A stretch of DNA of 64,000 nucleotides from Cupriavidus yeoncheonensis (GTDB lineage Bacteria > Pseudomonadota > Gammaproteobacteria > Burkholderiales > Burkholderiaceae): positions 62,001-126,000 of the forward strand of contig NZ_CAJPUY010000008.1 of NCBI RefSeq assembly GCF_905397275.1, in the 5' to 3' direction. This document shows, piece by piece, positions 45,105-54,050 of this stretch. Both the position numbers and the translations under genes were made by a program. Every line of letters starts with the position of its first letter. Positions within the stretch are counted from its first letter, which is position 1. A model generated the notes under the pieces. It saw nothing but the letters and a program-made list of their open reading frames with translations, did not search any database and was not told the DNA's origin.

Positions 45105-46304
45105 ATGACTGCATCTACGCCCAACGGCATTCGCCCGCTCGACGGCATCCGCGTGGTGTCGCTGGAACACGCGGTGGCCGCGCCGTTCGCCACCCGCCAG
45201 CTCGCCGACCTGGGTGCCCGCGTCATCAAGATCGAACGCCCCGGCGTGGGCGACTTCGCGCGCGGGTATGACCAGTCCGTGCACGGCCAGGCCTCGTACT
45301 TTGTCTGGCTCAACCGGGGCAAGGAAAGCCTGACCCTGGACCTGAAGGATGACGAGGCGCAGTCCATCCTGCACCGCCTGCTGGCCGATGCCGACGTCCT
45401 GGTGCAGAACCTCGCGCCGGGCGCCGCGGCGCGCATGGGCCTCGATTTCGACACGCTGCACGGCAAGTACGAGAAGCTGATCGTCTGCGACATCTCCGGC
45501 TATGGCGACTCGGGCCCCTATCGCGACAAGAAGGCCTACGACCTGCTGATCCAGGCCGCGGCCGGCCTGGTGGGCCTCACCGGCGGCCCGGACGAGCCGT
45601 CGCGCGCGGGGGTTTCGATCGCCGATATCTCGGCCGGCATGTACGCCTACAGCGGCATTCTGTCCGCACTGCTGCAGCGCGGCCGCACCGGCAAGGGCCT
45701 GCGCGTGCAGGTGACCATGTTCGAGGCCATGGCCGAGTGGATGAACCAGGTGCTCTACTTCGGCCACTACGGCGGCAAGCCGCCGGCGCGCGTCGGCGCC
45801 TCGCACCCGACCATCGCCCCGTACGGCATTCATCGCACCGCCAATGGCAGCGTGATCTTCAGCGTGCAGAACGAGCGCGAGTTCGCCAATTTCTGCGAGG
45901 TCGTGCTCGGCAACCGTGAACTCGCGCAGGACGAGCGGTTCTCCAGCAATACGGCGCGCGTGCGCAACCGGCCCGAACTCACCTCCATCATCGAGGATCG
46001 CTTTGCGTCGCTGACGGTGGCGCAGGCCGAGGCGCTGCTGGACCAGGCGCAGATCGCCAATGCCCCGATGAACGACATCGAAGGCGTGTGGAACCATCCG
46101 CAATTGCAGGCGCGCCAGCGCTGGCGCGAAGTCGCCACCCCGGGCGGCCCGATCGGCGCGCTGCTGCCGCCCGCCAACCTGTCGGGCGTGGAGCCCGTCA
46201 TGGGCGATGTACCGGCACTGGGCGCGCACAGCCGCAGCATCCTGGCCGAACTGGGCTACGGCGACGGCGATATCGACGCACTGGTGAGCAAGAAGACTGT
46301 CTGA
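45105..46304 (+). CDS. ict: Family III CoA-transferase, candidate itaconate CoA-transferase
   Basis: A 399-aa CaiB/BaiF-type enzyme with GIRVVSLEHAVAAPFATRQL near the N-terminus and the predicted catalytic Asp174 in SIADISAG. In context (with a CitE-like lyase, a MaoC-type hydratase and an MmgE/PrpD protein) it matches Ict, which transfers CoA from succinyl-CoA to itaconate. The symbol is an assignment from gene context and family; other C5 dicarboxylates such as mesaconate are possible substrates. Confidence 0.75.
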   Translation: MTASTPNGIRPLDGIRVVSLEHAVAAPFATRQLADLGARVIKIERPGVGDFARGYDQSVHGQASYFVWLNRGKESLTLDLKDDEAQSILHRLLADADVLVQNLAPGAAARMGLDFDTLHGKYEKLIVCDISGYGDSGPYRDKKAYDLLIQAAAGLVGLTGGPDEPSRAGVSIADISAGMYAYSGILSALLQRGRTGKGLRVQVTMFEAMAEWMNQVLYFGHYGGKPPARVGASHPTIAPYGIHRTANGSVIFSVQNEREFANFCEVVLGNRELAQDERFSSNTARVRNRPELTSIIEDRFASLTVAQAEALLDQAQIANAPMNDIEGVWNHPQLQARQRWREVATPGGPIGALLPPANLSGVEPVMGDVPALGAHSRSILAELGYGDGDIDALVSKKTV

Positions 46305-46414
46305 GGACGTCCGCGCGGCGTCCGTTTCCCCATCCTCTCCCGGCACCGGGAAAGGATCCCGATCCCCGCGAGGCCGCCAGCGGCCGAGCCCAGCCAACTA
46401 TCTCCGGAGACGGC

Positions 46415-47809
46415 ATGAGCCAACCCGCAGACCAAACCTATCCGACCCGCCAGCTTTGCAAATTCCTGGCCCGCTTCACGCTGGCCGACGTGCCGGCACC
46501 CGTGATCGAGCGCACCAAGGACCTGTTCCTCGACTGGATCGCCTCGGCCATCGCGGGCAAGGACGCCCCGGCCGTGCGCCGCATCCAGGAGTTCGCGGCC
46601 GCGATGGGCCCGACGATGGGGCCAACGCACGGTGCCGCCGAAGTGCTGGTGGACCGCCGCCGCACCTCGCCCTACTTCGCGGCGCTGATCAACGGCGCTT
46701 CGTCGCACGTGGTCGAGCAGGATGACGTGCACAACGGCTCGGTGCTGCACCCGGCCGCGGTGGTGTTCCCGGCCGTGGTCGCCGCCGCGCAGGCCGAAGG
46801 CAAGACCGGCGCCGAGGTGCTGCTGGCCTCCATCGCCGGTTACGAAGCCGGCATCCGCATCGGCGAATTCATGGGCCGGTCGCACTACCGGATCTTCCAC
46901 ACCACGGGCACGGTTGGCACGCTCGCTGCCGCCGCGGCAGTCGCCAAGCTGTACAACCTTGACGCCGAGGGCATCAACCAGGCGCTCGGTTCGGCCGGCA
47001 CGCAAGCGGCCGGCCTGTGGGAATTCCTGCGCGACGCTGCCGATTCCAAGCAGCTGCACACCGCCAAGGCCGCCGCCGACGGCCTGCAGTCCGCCTGGCT
47101 GGCGCGCGCCGGCTTCACCGGTGCGAAGCAGATCCTCGAAGGCGCCCAGGGCATGGCCGCCGGCATGTCGAGCGACGCCAATCCGGCATGCCTGACCGAT
47201 GGCCTCGGCACGCGCTGGGCTACCGCCGAAACCTCGTTCAAGTTCTTCGCCTCGTGCCGCCACACGCATCCGGCCGCCGATGCGCTCAAGGTACTGATGC
47301 AGCGCGAGGGCGTTGCCGCGGACCAGATCGCCAGCGTCACCACGCATGTGCACCAGGGCGCCATCGACGTGCTCGGCCCCGTGGTCAACCCGGCCACCAT
47401 CCACCAGGCCAAGTTCTCGATGGGCACCGTGCTGGGCCTGGTAGCCGTGCACGGCCACGCCGGCCTGCCCGAGTTCGAGCAGCACGCGCTGCAGGACAGT
47501 AAAGTGGCGGACTTCCGCGGCAAGGTGGTGATGGAGCTCGACGACGAGATCAACGCCGCGTATCCGCGCCAGTGGATCGGGCGCGTGACGGTGCGCACGA
47601 CCGATGGCCGCACGCTGGCCGCGCGCGTGGACGTGCCCAAGGGCGACCCGGACAACACGCTGTCGCGCCCCGAACTCGAAGCCAAGGCGCTGCAGCTCGG
47701 CGCCTTCCGCCACGGCGCGACCGAGGCCGAGATGCGCACCATCATCGCGCGCGTGTGGGCACTGGAAAGTGCGCCGAACGTGAACGACTGGCTGCCTGCC
47801 GCACGCTGA
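46415..47809 (+). CDS. MmgE/PrpD family protein
   Basis: A 464-aa protein of the MmgE/PrpD family, which includes 2-methylcitrate dehydratase and cis-aconitate decarboxylase (the itaconate-forming enzyme). Family features seen are QDDVHNGSVLHPAAVVFPAVVA, TTGTVGTLAAAAAVAKL and KFFASCRHTHPAADAL. CGGAGACGG precedes the ATG. The P. aeruginosa itaconate cluster has a homologue (PA0881). It may process an itaconate-related acid such as 2-hydroxyparaconate/itatartarate or a methylcitrate-like compound; this is inference. Confidence 0.85.
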   Translation: MSQPADQTYPTRQLCKFLARFTLADVPAPVIERTKDLFLDWIASAIAGKDAPAVRRIQEFAAAMGPTMGPTHGAAEVLVDRRRTSPYFAALINGASSHVVEQDDVHNGSVLHPAAVVFPAVVAAAQAEGKTGAEVLLASIAGYEAGIRIGEFMGRSHYRIFHTTGTVGTLAAAAAVAKLYNLDAEGINQALGSAGTQAAGLWEFLRDAADSKQLHTAKAAADGLQSAWLARAGFTGAKQILEGAQGMAAGMSSDANPACLTDGLGTRWATAETSFKFFASCRHTHPAADALKVLMQREGVAADQIASVTTHVHQGAIDVLGPVVNPATIHQAKFSMGTVLGLVAVHGHAGLPEFEQHALQDSKVADFRGKVVMELDDEINAAYPRQWIGRVTVRTTDGRTLAARVDVPKGDPDNTLSRPELEAKALQLGAFRHGATEAEMRTIIARVWALESAPNVNDWLPAAR

Positions 47810-47820
47810 GGCACCCGACC

Positions 47821-48657
47821 ATGTCCACTGCTGTGACCTACCTGTTCGTGCCGGGCGACCGGCCCGAACGCTTTGATAAGGCCGCCGCGGCGAAGCCGGA
47901 TGTGATGGTCCTCGATCTCGAGGATGCGGTGCATCCGGACGCCAAGCCGGCGGCGCGCCAGGCCATCGCGGCCTGGCTGGCGACGGGCCCCGCGGCCAAC
48001 GCCTGTGTGCGCATCAACGACAGCGCCGCCCCGGGTTTTGCCGCCGACATGGAGTGGCTGCGCGCGCTGCCCAGGGGTACGCCGCTGGCGGGCCTGATGG
48101 TCCCCAAGGCAGAAGACGCGGCCGCGCTGGCAGCGATCACGGAAGTCCTGCGCGGCATCGATCCGACAGCCGGCCTGATCGCCATCATCGAGACCGCGCT
48201 GGGCCTGCATCGGATCGATGCGGTCGCCACGGCCAGCGGTGTCGAACGGCTGGCATTCGGCTCGCTCGACTATGCGGTCGATCTCGGCTGCAGCCATACG
48301 CGCGACGCCCTGGCGTATGCGCGTGCGCGCATCGTGCTGGCATCGCGCGTGGCCGGCCTGCCACCGCCGGTCGACGGCGTCACCACGGCGCTGAAGGACG
48401 AGTCCGTACTGGCCGACGATGTCGCCTATGCGCGCGCGCTCGGCTTTGCGGGCAAGCTTTGCATCCACCCGGCCCAGCTCGGCGCGGCCCGCGCGGGCTT
48501 CCTGCCCTCGCCCGAACAGCTCGACTGGGCGCGACGCGTGCTGGAGGCGACCGCCAGCGGCAGCCACGCCGTGCAGGTCGATGGCAAGATGGTGGACCGC
48601 CCTGTCATCGAGCAGGCCCGCCGCCTGATCGCGCTGGCGCTACCGCCGGCGCTCTGA
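47821..48657 (+). CDS. ccl: CitE-like lyase, candidate (S)-citramalyl-CoA lyase
   Basis: A 278-aa protein of the HpcH/HpaI-CitE family: YLFVPGDRPERFDKA at the N-terminus, VLDLEDAVHPDAK, a Mg-binding Glu/Asp set including IIETALGL, AFGSLDYAVDLG and the C-terminal GKLCIHPAQL. In bacterial itaconate degradation, Ccl cleaves citramalyl-CoA to pyruvate and acetyl-CoA. Position between MmgE/PrpD and the hydratase supports that role. It follows the upstream gene by 11 bases. Confidence 0.8.
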   Translation: MSTAVTYLFVPGDRPERFDKAAAAKPDVMVLDLEDAVHPDAKPAARQAIAAWLATGPAANACVRINDSAAPGFAADMEWLRALPRGTPLAGLMVPKAEDAAALAAITEVLRGIDPTAGLIAIIETALGLHRIDAVATASGVERLAFGSLDYAVDLGCSHTRDALAYARARIVLASRVAGLPPPVDGVTTALKDESVLADDVAYARALGFAGKLCIHPAQLGAARAGFLPSPEQLDWARRVLEATASGSHAVQVDGKMVDRPVIEQARRLIALALPPAL

Positions 48658-48675
48658 ACACAAAAGGCAGTTGTC

Positions 48676-49539
48676 ATGACCCAGAACTCCCAACTTGAAC
48701 ACCTGCGCACCTGGATCGGACGCAGCGAATCGCGCACCGAAACCCTGACGCCGGAGCCGGTGACCGGCCTTGCCGCCACCTTTGACCTGGACCCCGAGGC
48801 CGTGGTGCGCGGGCCGCTGCCGCCGCTGTGGCACTGGCTCTACTTCCTGCCGCGCGCGCCGCAGCGCGATATCGGCGCCGACGGCCACCCGGCCCTCGGC
48901 GGCTTCATGCCGCCCGTGCCGCTGCCGCGCCGCATGTGGGCCGGCAGCGAGCTGTCGTTCGAGCGTCCGATTCACGTCGGCGATACGGTAACGCGCACGT
49001 CGACCATCAAGGATGTCCAGCATAAATCCGGCCGCACCGGCGAACTGTGGTTCGTCGCCGTCGACCATGAACTGACCGTCAATGGCCAGGTCGCGGTGCG
49101 CGAGCGCCATGACATCGTCTACCGTGCCATGCCGGAACTCGGCAAAGCGCAGCCGCCGCGGCCGCGCCTGGAGCACACGGCGCAATGGCAGCGCACGCTG
49201 CGCGCCGATCCGGTGATGCTGTTCCGTTATTCCGCGCTGACGTTCAACGGCCACCGGATCCACTACGATCGCGATTACACGCGCGACGTCGAGGGCTATC
49301 CGGGCCTGGTGGTGCACGGGCCCATGCAGGCCATGCTGATGCTGGACCTGGTGGCGCGCGAACAGCCGCAGGCACGCGTGCGCCGCTTCGGTTTTCGCGG
49401 GCTGGCGCCGCTGTTCGACCAGGACATCATCACCGTGGGCGGCACGGCGGATCCCGCGCAGGCCGGCAAGCTCATCCTCTGGACTGGTGATGATGCCGGC
49501 GGTCAGGCTATGCAGGGATGGGCCGAGATCGAGGGCTGA
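48676..49539 (+). CDS. ich: MaoC-type hydratase, candidate itaconyl-CoA hydratase
   Basis: A 287-aa double-hot-dog protein of the FAS1-like dehydratase/mesaconyl-C4-CoA hydratase group. The C-terminal half carries the hydratase motif YSALTFNGHRIHYD with Asn191, His193 and His196. Ich of the itaconate pathway converts itaconyl-CoA to citramalyl-CoA and has this size and motif. It is the last gene of the operon and follows ccl by 18 bases. A mesaconyl-CoA specificity cannot be excluded. Confidence 0.8.
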   Translation: MTQNSQLEHLRTWIGRSESRTETLTPEPVTGLAATFDLDPEAVVRGPLPPLWHWLYFLPRAPQRDIGADGHPALGGFMPPVPLPRRMWAGSELSFERPIHVGDTVTRTSTIKDVQHKSGRTGELWFVAVDHELTVNGQVAVRERHDIVYRAMPELGKAQPPRPRLEHTAQWQRTLRADPVMLFRYSALTFNGHRIHYDRDYTRDVEGYPGLVVHGPMQAMLMLDLVAREQPQARVRRFGFRGLAPLFDQDIITVGGTADPAQAGKLILWTGDDAGGQAMQGWAEIEG

Positions 49540-49602
49540 TTGCAGGCTTGATGGCTGCGAGCCGGCCCCGGCCTCCGGGTGAGCAGGCGGAAGCGTTGAA
49601 GT

Positions 49603-49631
49603 AGGGCAAGTCTTCGGGCTTGCCCTTTTTT
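49603..49631 (+). terminator. Terminator of the itaconate-type operon
   Basis: Inverted repeat AGGGCAAG/CTTGCCCT with an eight-base loop followed by a run of five T, about 65 bases after the hydratase stop. Confidence 0.85.
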
Positions 49632-49980
49632 GTTCTTCTTCGTTGATCTGCGTGGCGGGCTGACTGCCTCAAAGCGACCGAAACTGTTCCAAGCGCGTGG
49701 CGATTTGGGGGAGTAGCTCATAGGCTGACACCGTGAAACTCATGGCCATGATTTTAAACTGCTCGAGGCGTCGATGTCTCGATCATGCGAAAACTATACA
49801 AAATCCTCAATGCAAATCTCAACGCAGACAACCTTGTGATTTATGTCAATTTATTCAATGAAATATGCTCTGCGCTCGCACCATAAAATCAAACTGCCTC
49901 GTAGAATTCGTTCCCGGAGGAACTCGACACTCCTTCACAACTGATTTTGAAAGGCCACCTAAGGGTGGCCTCTTTTTTTT
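49632..49980 (+). ncRNA. Candidate small RNA ending in an orphan terminator
   Basis: The stretch 49632-49951 is notably AT-richer than neighbouring DNA and has no supported gene. It ends in a textbook plus-strand terminator, AGGCCACC/GGTGGCCT (49952-49959, 49964-49971) followed by TCTTTTTTTT. The terminator does not belong to the itaconate operon, which has its own, or to the minus-strand porin. The likeliest explanation is a short plus-strand transcript starting near 49820-49870, where AT-rich promoter-like DNA lies. Exact start is not defined; a small peptide gene cannot be excluded. Confidence 0.4.
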
Positions 49981-50004
49981 GGCGTGCCCTGCCGGTCGCA
50001 CCCC

Positions 50005-50030
50005 AAAAAAAAGCCCCGCCAGAGCGGGGC
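50005..50030 (-). terminator. Terminator of the second porin gene
   Basis: GCCCCGC/GCGGGGC hairpin (50013-50019, 50024-50030) with a run of eight T on the minus strand, directly after the porin stop. It lies back-to-back with the plus-strand orphan terminator. Confidence 0.9.
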
Positions 50031-50057
50031 CTTCCCTTCAGAACGAGTCAGATCGCG

Positions 50058-51104
50058 TCAGAACTTGTGGCGAATACCAACCAAGGCGCCGAACTGGTTG
50101 ATCTTGTCACCAGTAGCGTTACTGCCGCCCAGCAGTGCATTCGAATAAATCCCGACATTATTATCGGAACGGTTCAGAACGTAGCCCATGTTGAAGTAGG
50201 CATCCGTGCGCTTGGAGAACGCGTAGTCGGCAGAAACGACAAACGACCACGGATCAGCCTTGGTGCTGCGAAGGTCCTGATAATATGCAGCACCGGTCAG
50301 GGACAGCGCAGGCGTCACTTGATAGCCGAGGCCCAGCCAATACAGGTTGGCAACGGCAGAAGCAACGCCTGTCGTCACGTGCTCCCAGCGATAGCCCGCA
50401 AACGCCTTGGCAGGACCAAAGGCGTAGGTGCCAGCCACCGAGAACCGCTGGTCCTTCACCACATCGTTGGGCTGCATCAGATCATAGACAGCACCCACGC
50501 TCAGCGGACCAGTTGCGTAGTTCAAGCCGGCGGAATACTCCTTGCCTGCCTTGTAATTCCCAGGAATCTCACCATTCGCGTTATAGCCAAAGCTATACAA
50601 TGCGGAAGCGGTCAGGCCACCGAAGGTACCGAGGTACTTGATCGAGTTATCAGCGCGCTGGGAGCCCATCGTCGGATCTTGAACCGCGATCGAATAACGC
50701 GATGCAATAGCCATCGGGTCATACATCAGGCTGTAGTCGTACAGAGGGGTCTGATGACGACCCAGCGTTACCGTACCATAGCTGCTTTGCAAGCCAACAT
50801 ACGCTTGACGATTGAAGAAGCGATTACCCGTAGTGTCAGCGGTTTTACCATCGTCGATGGTAAAACCGCTTTCGAGCGTGAAGACACCCTTCAGGCCGCC
50901 GCCGAGATCCTCGACGCCGCGAATGCCCCAGCGCGAACCGGACATATTGCCCGAGGTCATCGCAACGCGGCTGTGCGTACCGTCAGCCTTCGAAAGGTAC
51001 TCCACACCAACGTCTGCAACACCGTAGAGGGTGACGCTGGATTGTGCATATGCGCCCGTCGATGCCAGTACTGCAGCCGTGACCGCAAGCATTTTTTGCT
51101 TCAT
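50058..51104 (-). CDS. Outer-membrane porin, OmpC-like
   Basis: A 348-aa precursor with a signal peptide of about 20 residues (ending TGAYA), mature N-terminus QSSVTLYGVADVGVEY, a 16-strand porin pattern and C-terminal Phe (VGIRHKF). It belongs to the same family as the porin at 10.2 kb but is clearly divergent. Codon choice is less GC-rich than in neighbouring catabolic genes, which together with the AT-rich flanks suggests a different history or transfer. It is monocistronic, with no substrate clue. Confidence 0.92.
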   Translation of the reverse strand: MKQKMLAVTAAVLASTGAYAQSSVTLYGVADVGVEYLSKADGTHSRVAMTSGNMSGSRWGIRGVEDLGGGLKGVFTLESGFTIDDGKTADTTGNRFFNRQAYVGLQSSYGTVTLGRHQTPLYDYSLMYDPMAIASRYSIAVQDPTMGSQRADNSIKYLGTFGGLTASALYSFGYNANGEIPGNYKAGKEYSAGLNYATGPLSVGAVYDLMQPNDVVKDQRFSVAGTYAFGPAKAFAGYRWEHVTTGVASAVANLYWLGLGYQVTPALSLTGAAYYQDLRSTKADPWSFVVSADYAFSKRTDAYFNMGYVLNRSDNNVGIYSNALLGGSNATGDKINQFGALVGIRHKF

Positions 51105-51183
51105 ATTGCTCCTCGATTGCTTTGGATCGCAGGCCAGTCCTGCGAAGGCGCCAATTATCGAGTTGCGTGTTCATGGTTGCAAA

Positions 51184-51291
51184 ATGAAGATCCCCATTTT
51201 GTTGCTACTTTTCATCGTCGCGATCGCAAGCTTTTCCTTATTATTCAAAGGACATCACCCGACATCTCTGACAGACGTCAATGATATATAA
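51184..51291 (+). CDS. Possible 35-residue membrane peptide
   Basis: A short frame coding KIPILLLLFIVAIASFSLLF after the initiator Met, one predicted membrane helix, then a polar tail. It lies upstream of and divergent from the porin. There is no convincing ribosome-binding site and the AT-rich sequence makes chance hydrophobic frames likely, so this is a weak call. Confidence 0.25.
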   Translation: MKIPILLLLFIVAIASFSLLFKGHHPTSLTDVNDI

Positions 51292-52250
51292 CAAATATAA
51301 TTATCGAGTGGCGCGACACTAGGTCGACACGACTATACTCCGCGCGTGAAACACTGCGGTGGCAGCCTCTGGCACCGGTCAACAGCGCGCAATGCAAGAG
51401 TTAGACCCCGAGCTCATATCCCTGATGCGGCGAAACGTGTCAGAGCGCCATGCTCCCCGCGATGCACTGGCGGGCCCAGGAAAAGGGTAATGTCACGTGC
51501 CTTTAGACTAGACCACTTGGTCGACGTAAATGGCATGCCTGGCGAATGATGTCAGACTCCGTCGAATGAAGTGTGTCCGGGCGATGTCCGGTTCATCATC
51601 TTCGGTGACTACCTGGACTTCGCCGCTCGCAGCGGTAGACACGCCTTCTCCCTACCTGCCTTCACTAAATGGCATCGCCCGGGTTAAGAACCTCATCGCG
51701 CTCGCCCGCCGTGCATGTGAAAGCGTGGGGCAACCGGCCCGCGCATACCGCTGGCAGCCGTAGGCGACCTGTCCGGGCGCCAAGCCAGCGTCATGGGTCT
51801 CCAGCAACTGGTCGAGTTCGAACTCGGAAAGCAGCTGCGCCCTTCCATTTCCAGAAGATTGACGCTTCGCAAGATTGCTTCATGTCCTGGCTGTCCCGCA
51901 ACCGCCATGTGACAAACGGATAAAAAAATATGCTGCCCGGAAAAATTGCGCGCTGTAGTGACGCCCAGAATCATGGAAAACAACTCAGGCTGTTGCCTCA
52001 CGTTCCAGCCGGCCTTCTATCTGGGGATGTGCATTTCCCCCTTTCCCGATCGAAGCACCCAACATCCGGCTATTCACAAGACACGAACCTGTCAATAGTC
52101 AACCATTCGAACATTATTTTTCTACCGCTGTGGGCCGACATTCCTCCTGAATGTCCTTGGCAAGCGAATCACTTTCGCCTCGGACGGTTCGCCTCTGGCA
52201 CTAGTGGAGCTCCGGAGTCTTCATAGGTAGAACAGACCATAGGACCTCTC
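51292..52250. other. Gene-free region with possible coding remnants
   Basis: Almost 1 kb without a supported gene before the chemoreceptor. Small frames look partly protein-like but are cut by stops, for example a 32-codon frame at 51392-51490 and a frame ending near 51690 that reads FIIFGDYLDFAARSGRHAF. I cannot name a parent gene. The last 250 bases are AT-rich and should hold the chemoreceptor promoter. This may be the scar of a deleted or inserted segment. Confidence 0.4.
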
Positions 52251-53954
52251 ATGTCGCAATTCCTTCAGACAATCAAGTTCAGGATCATCTTGACGCTGAC
52301 AATCAGCATCTCCCTGACACTTCTTGTCGGATTCTTTGGCCTTAGCGGAATGTCCAGTCTCAACGACAGGCTGCAGGCAACCTACACAGGCAATGTCGTT
52401 CCCATTACAGAGTTGGCAAACACCCGTGCCTCAACGCTCAATGTGCGTCTTCTGTTGTGGAGGACATATACCGAAAAGACCAGGACACATCTTCCCAGGA
52501 TCCGCGAGCTGCAAACCGGGGCTAACGAGGCCTGGAAAGCGTACTATCCGAGCGGCATTACCAACGATGAGGAACGCGCCATTGCGGATCAGATCGATGC
52601 AGGGTTGAAGAAGTATCATCTCGCGGTGGCGCAGGCACTGGAGATTCTGGAACGGGAAGATTATGAGTCTGCGATCGCCTTCCAGACAAAGGAAATCACC
52701 CCCGTTGGCGATAAGTTGACGGAATTGTTCGCTGCCGATTTGGCATCCAATATTGGCCAGGCCAAGGATGCCAATGCCGAAAGTTCCGATCACAGCAGGG
52801 AAGTCATGTGGATCGCAAGTACCCTTATCGCCATTGGTACGTTGCTGAGCATCGGGGTGGCGGTCTATCTCGTGCGCGCCGTGTCCGGCCCGCTCGATAA
52901 GGCAGTCAGGCTGGCGGGAAACATTGCACAGGGCCGCCTGGACGGCGGGATCGTGGTCGATGCCAAGGGGGAATTCGGAAAGCTGCTCAACGCCATGCAG
53001 CAGATGGGGCGCCAGCTTACCAGCACAGTACGCGGCATCCGCGATGCAAGCGAGTCGGTCATGGTGGCGTCCAAGGAAATCGCCAATGGCAACCTGGATC
53101 TGTCGTCGCGTACCGAGGAACAGGCTTCCTCGCTGGAACAAACGGCTGCCAGCATGACCGAACTCACGCAGACCGTGAAGCAGAACGCCGAGAATGCTCA
53201 ACAGGCAAATTCCCTTGCGGCTACCGCGCGGGACCTGGCCGACACGAGCAACGTCGAAGTCGCCGCCATGATGCAGACCATCGGCAAAGTCAGCGGGAGC
53301 TCGGCACAGATTTCCGAGATTACCGGGCTGATCGAGGGCATCGCGTTCCAGACCAATATCCTGGCACTGAACGCCGCCGTGGAAGCCGCCCGTGCCGGCG
53401 AGCAGGGACGGGGCTTTGCAGTGGTCGCGGGTGAGGTCCGTTCGCTGGCGCAGCGCTCTTCCTCCGCGGCCAAGGAAATCAAGGACCTGATCGCATTGTC
53501 GTCTGCGATGGTACGGGAAGGCGAGCGGCAGGCCCTCAAGGTCGGCGAATCGATGGAGCGGGTGAAGCAGTCCATCGGCCAGGTGTCCAACATTGTGAGC
53601 GAGATTTCGGCAGCGTCGGCGGAGCAGAGCCAGGGCATCGAGCAGGTGCACCAGGCGATCAGCCAGATTGATGCGGTCACCCAGCAGAATGCGGCCCTGG
53701 TGGAAGAATCCACTGCGGCAGCCCAGTCCCTGGAAGAACAGGCGGGCAAGATGAAGACCGAGGTGATGTTCTTCCGGCTTGGCGACGAGAAGGCTGCCAC
53801 CTCACGCCACGATTCGCCCAGTAGGAGCATCAAACAGCGGCCCAAGGTGATCGCAGGCAGACCGGCTGAAGCGAAGACCGTCACCGCGCCTGCTACAGCG
53901 AATCAACCCAACCCGAGGATGAGCAACGGCTCGGAGGACTGGGAAACGTTCTGA
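52251..53954 (+). CDS. Methyl-accepting chemotaxis protein
   Basis: A 567-aa chemoreceptor with the classical layout: TM1 about 11-33, a periplasmic ligand-binding region of about 150 residues predicted as a four-helix bundle, TM2 about 186-208, HAMP about 209-262 and a long cytoplasmic coiled coil. The highly conserved hairpin tip [20 protein letters not shown] lies at 361-380. The C-terminus is DWETF, which matches the NWETF-type pentapeptide that tethers CheR and CheB in high-abundance receptors such as Tsr and Tar. Ligand unknown; no che genes are nearby. Confidence 0.95.
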   Translation: MSQFLQTIKFRIILTLTISISLTLLVGFFGLSGMSSLNDRLQATYTGNVVPITELANTRASTLNVRLLLWRTYTEKTRTHLPRIRELQTGANEAWKAYYPSGITNDEERAIADQIDAGLKKYHLAVAQALEILEREDYESAIAFQTKEITPVGDKLTELFAADLASNIGQAKDANAESSDHSREVMWIASTLIAIGTLLSIGVAVYLVRAVSGPLDKAVRLAGNIAQGRLDGGIVVDAKGEFGKLLNAMQQMGRQLTSTVRGIRDASESVMVASKEIANGNLDLSSRTEEQASSLEQTAASMTELTQTVKQNAENAQQANSLAATARDLADTSNVEVAAMMQTIGKVSGSSAQISEITGLIEGIAFQTNILALNAAVEAARAGEQGRGFAVVAGEVRSLAQRSSSAAKEIKDLIALSSAMVREGERQALKVGESMERVKQSIGQVSNIVSEISAASAEQSQGIEQVHQAISQIDAVTQQNAALVEESTAAAQSLEEQAGKMKTEVMFFRLGDEKAATSRHDSPSRSIKQRPKVIAGRPAEAKTVTAPATANQPNPRMSNGSEDWETF

Positions 53955-54050
53955 GACCGCAGAGCGAGCCAAGACTCCATCGGGCCCGGCAGACTGTCAC
54001 CCAGGCTGACCACGCCACACAACGAGCGGATCGAGATCCGCTCCGGAAGC

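Noticed and set aside
51346-52001. Short frames before the chemoreceptor as genes or a transposase remnant
   Set aside because: Frames are short and interrupted, and no transposase motif or terminal inverted repeat could be recognised; kept only as a possible decayed region.
54024-54043. GAGCGGATC/GATCCGCTC palindrome as terminator after the chemoreceptor
   Set aside because: The stem is real, but the two-base loop is too tight and there is no U-tract on either strand.
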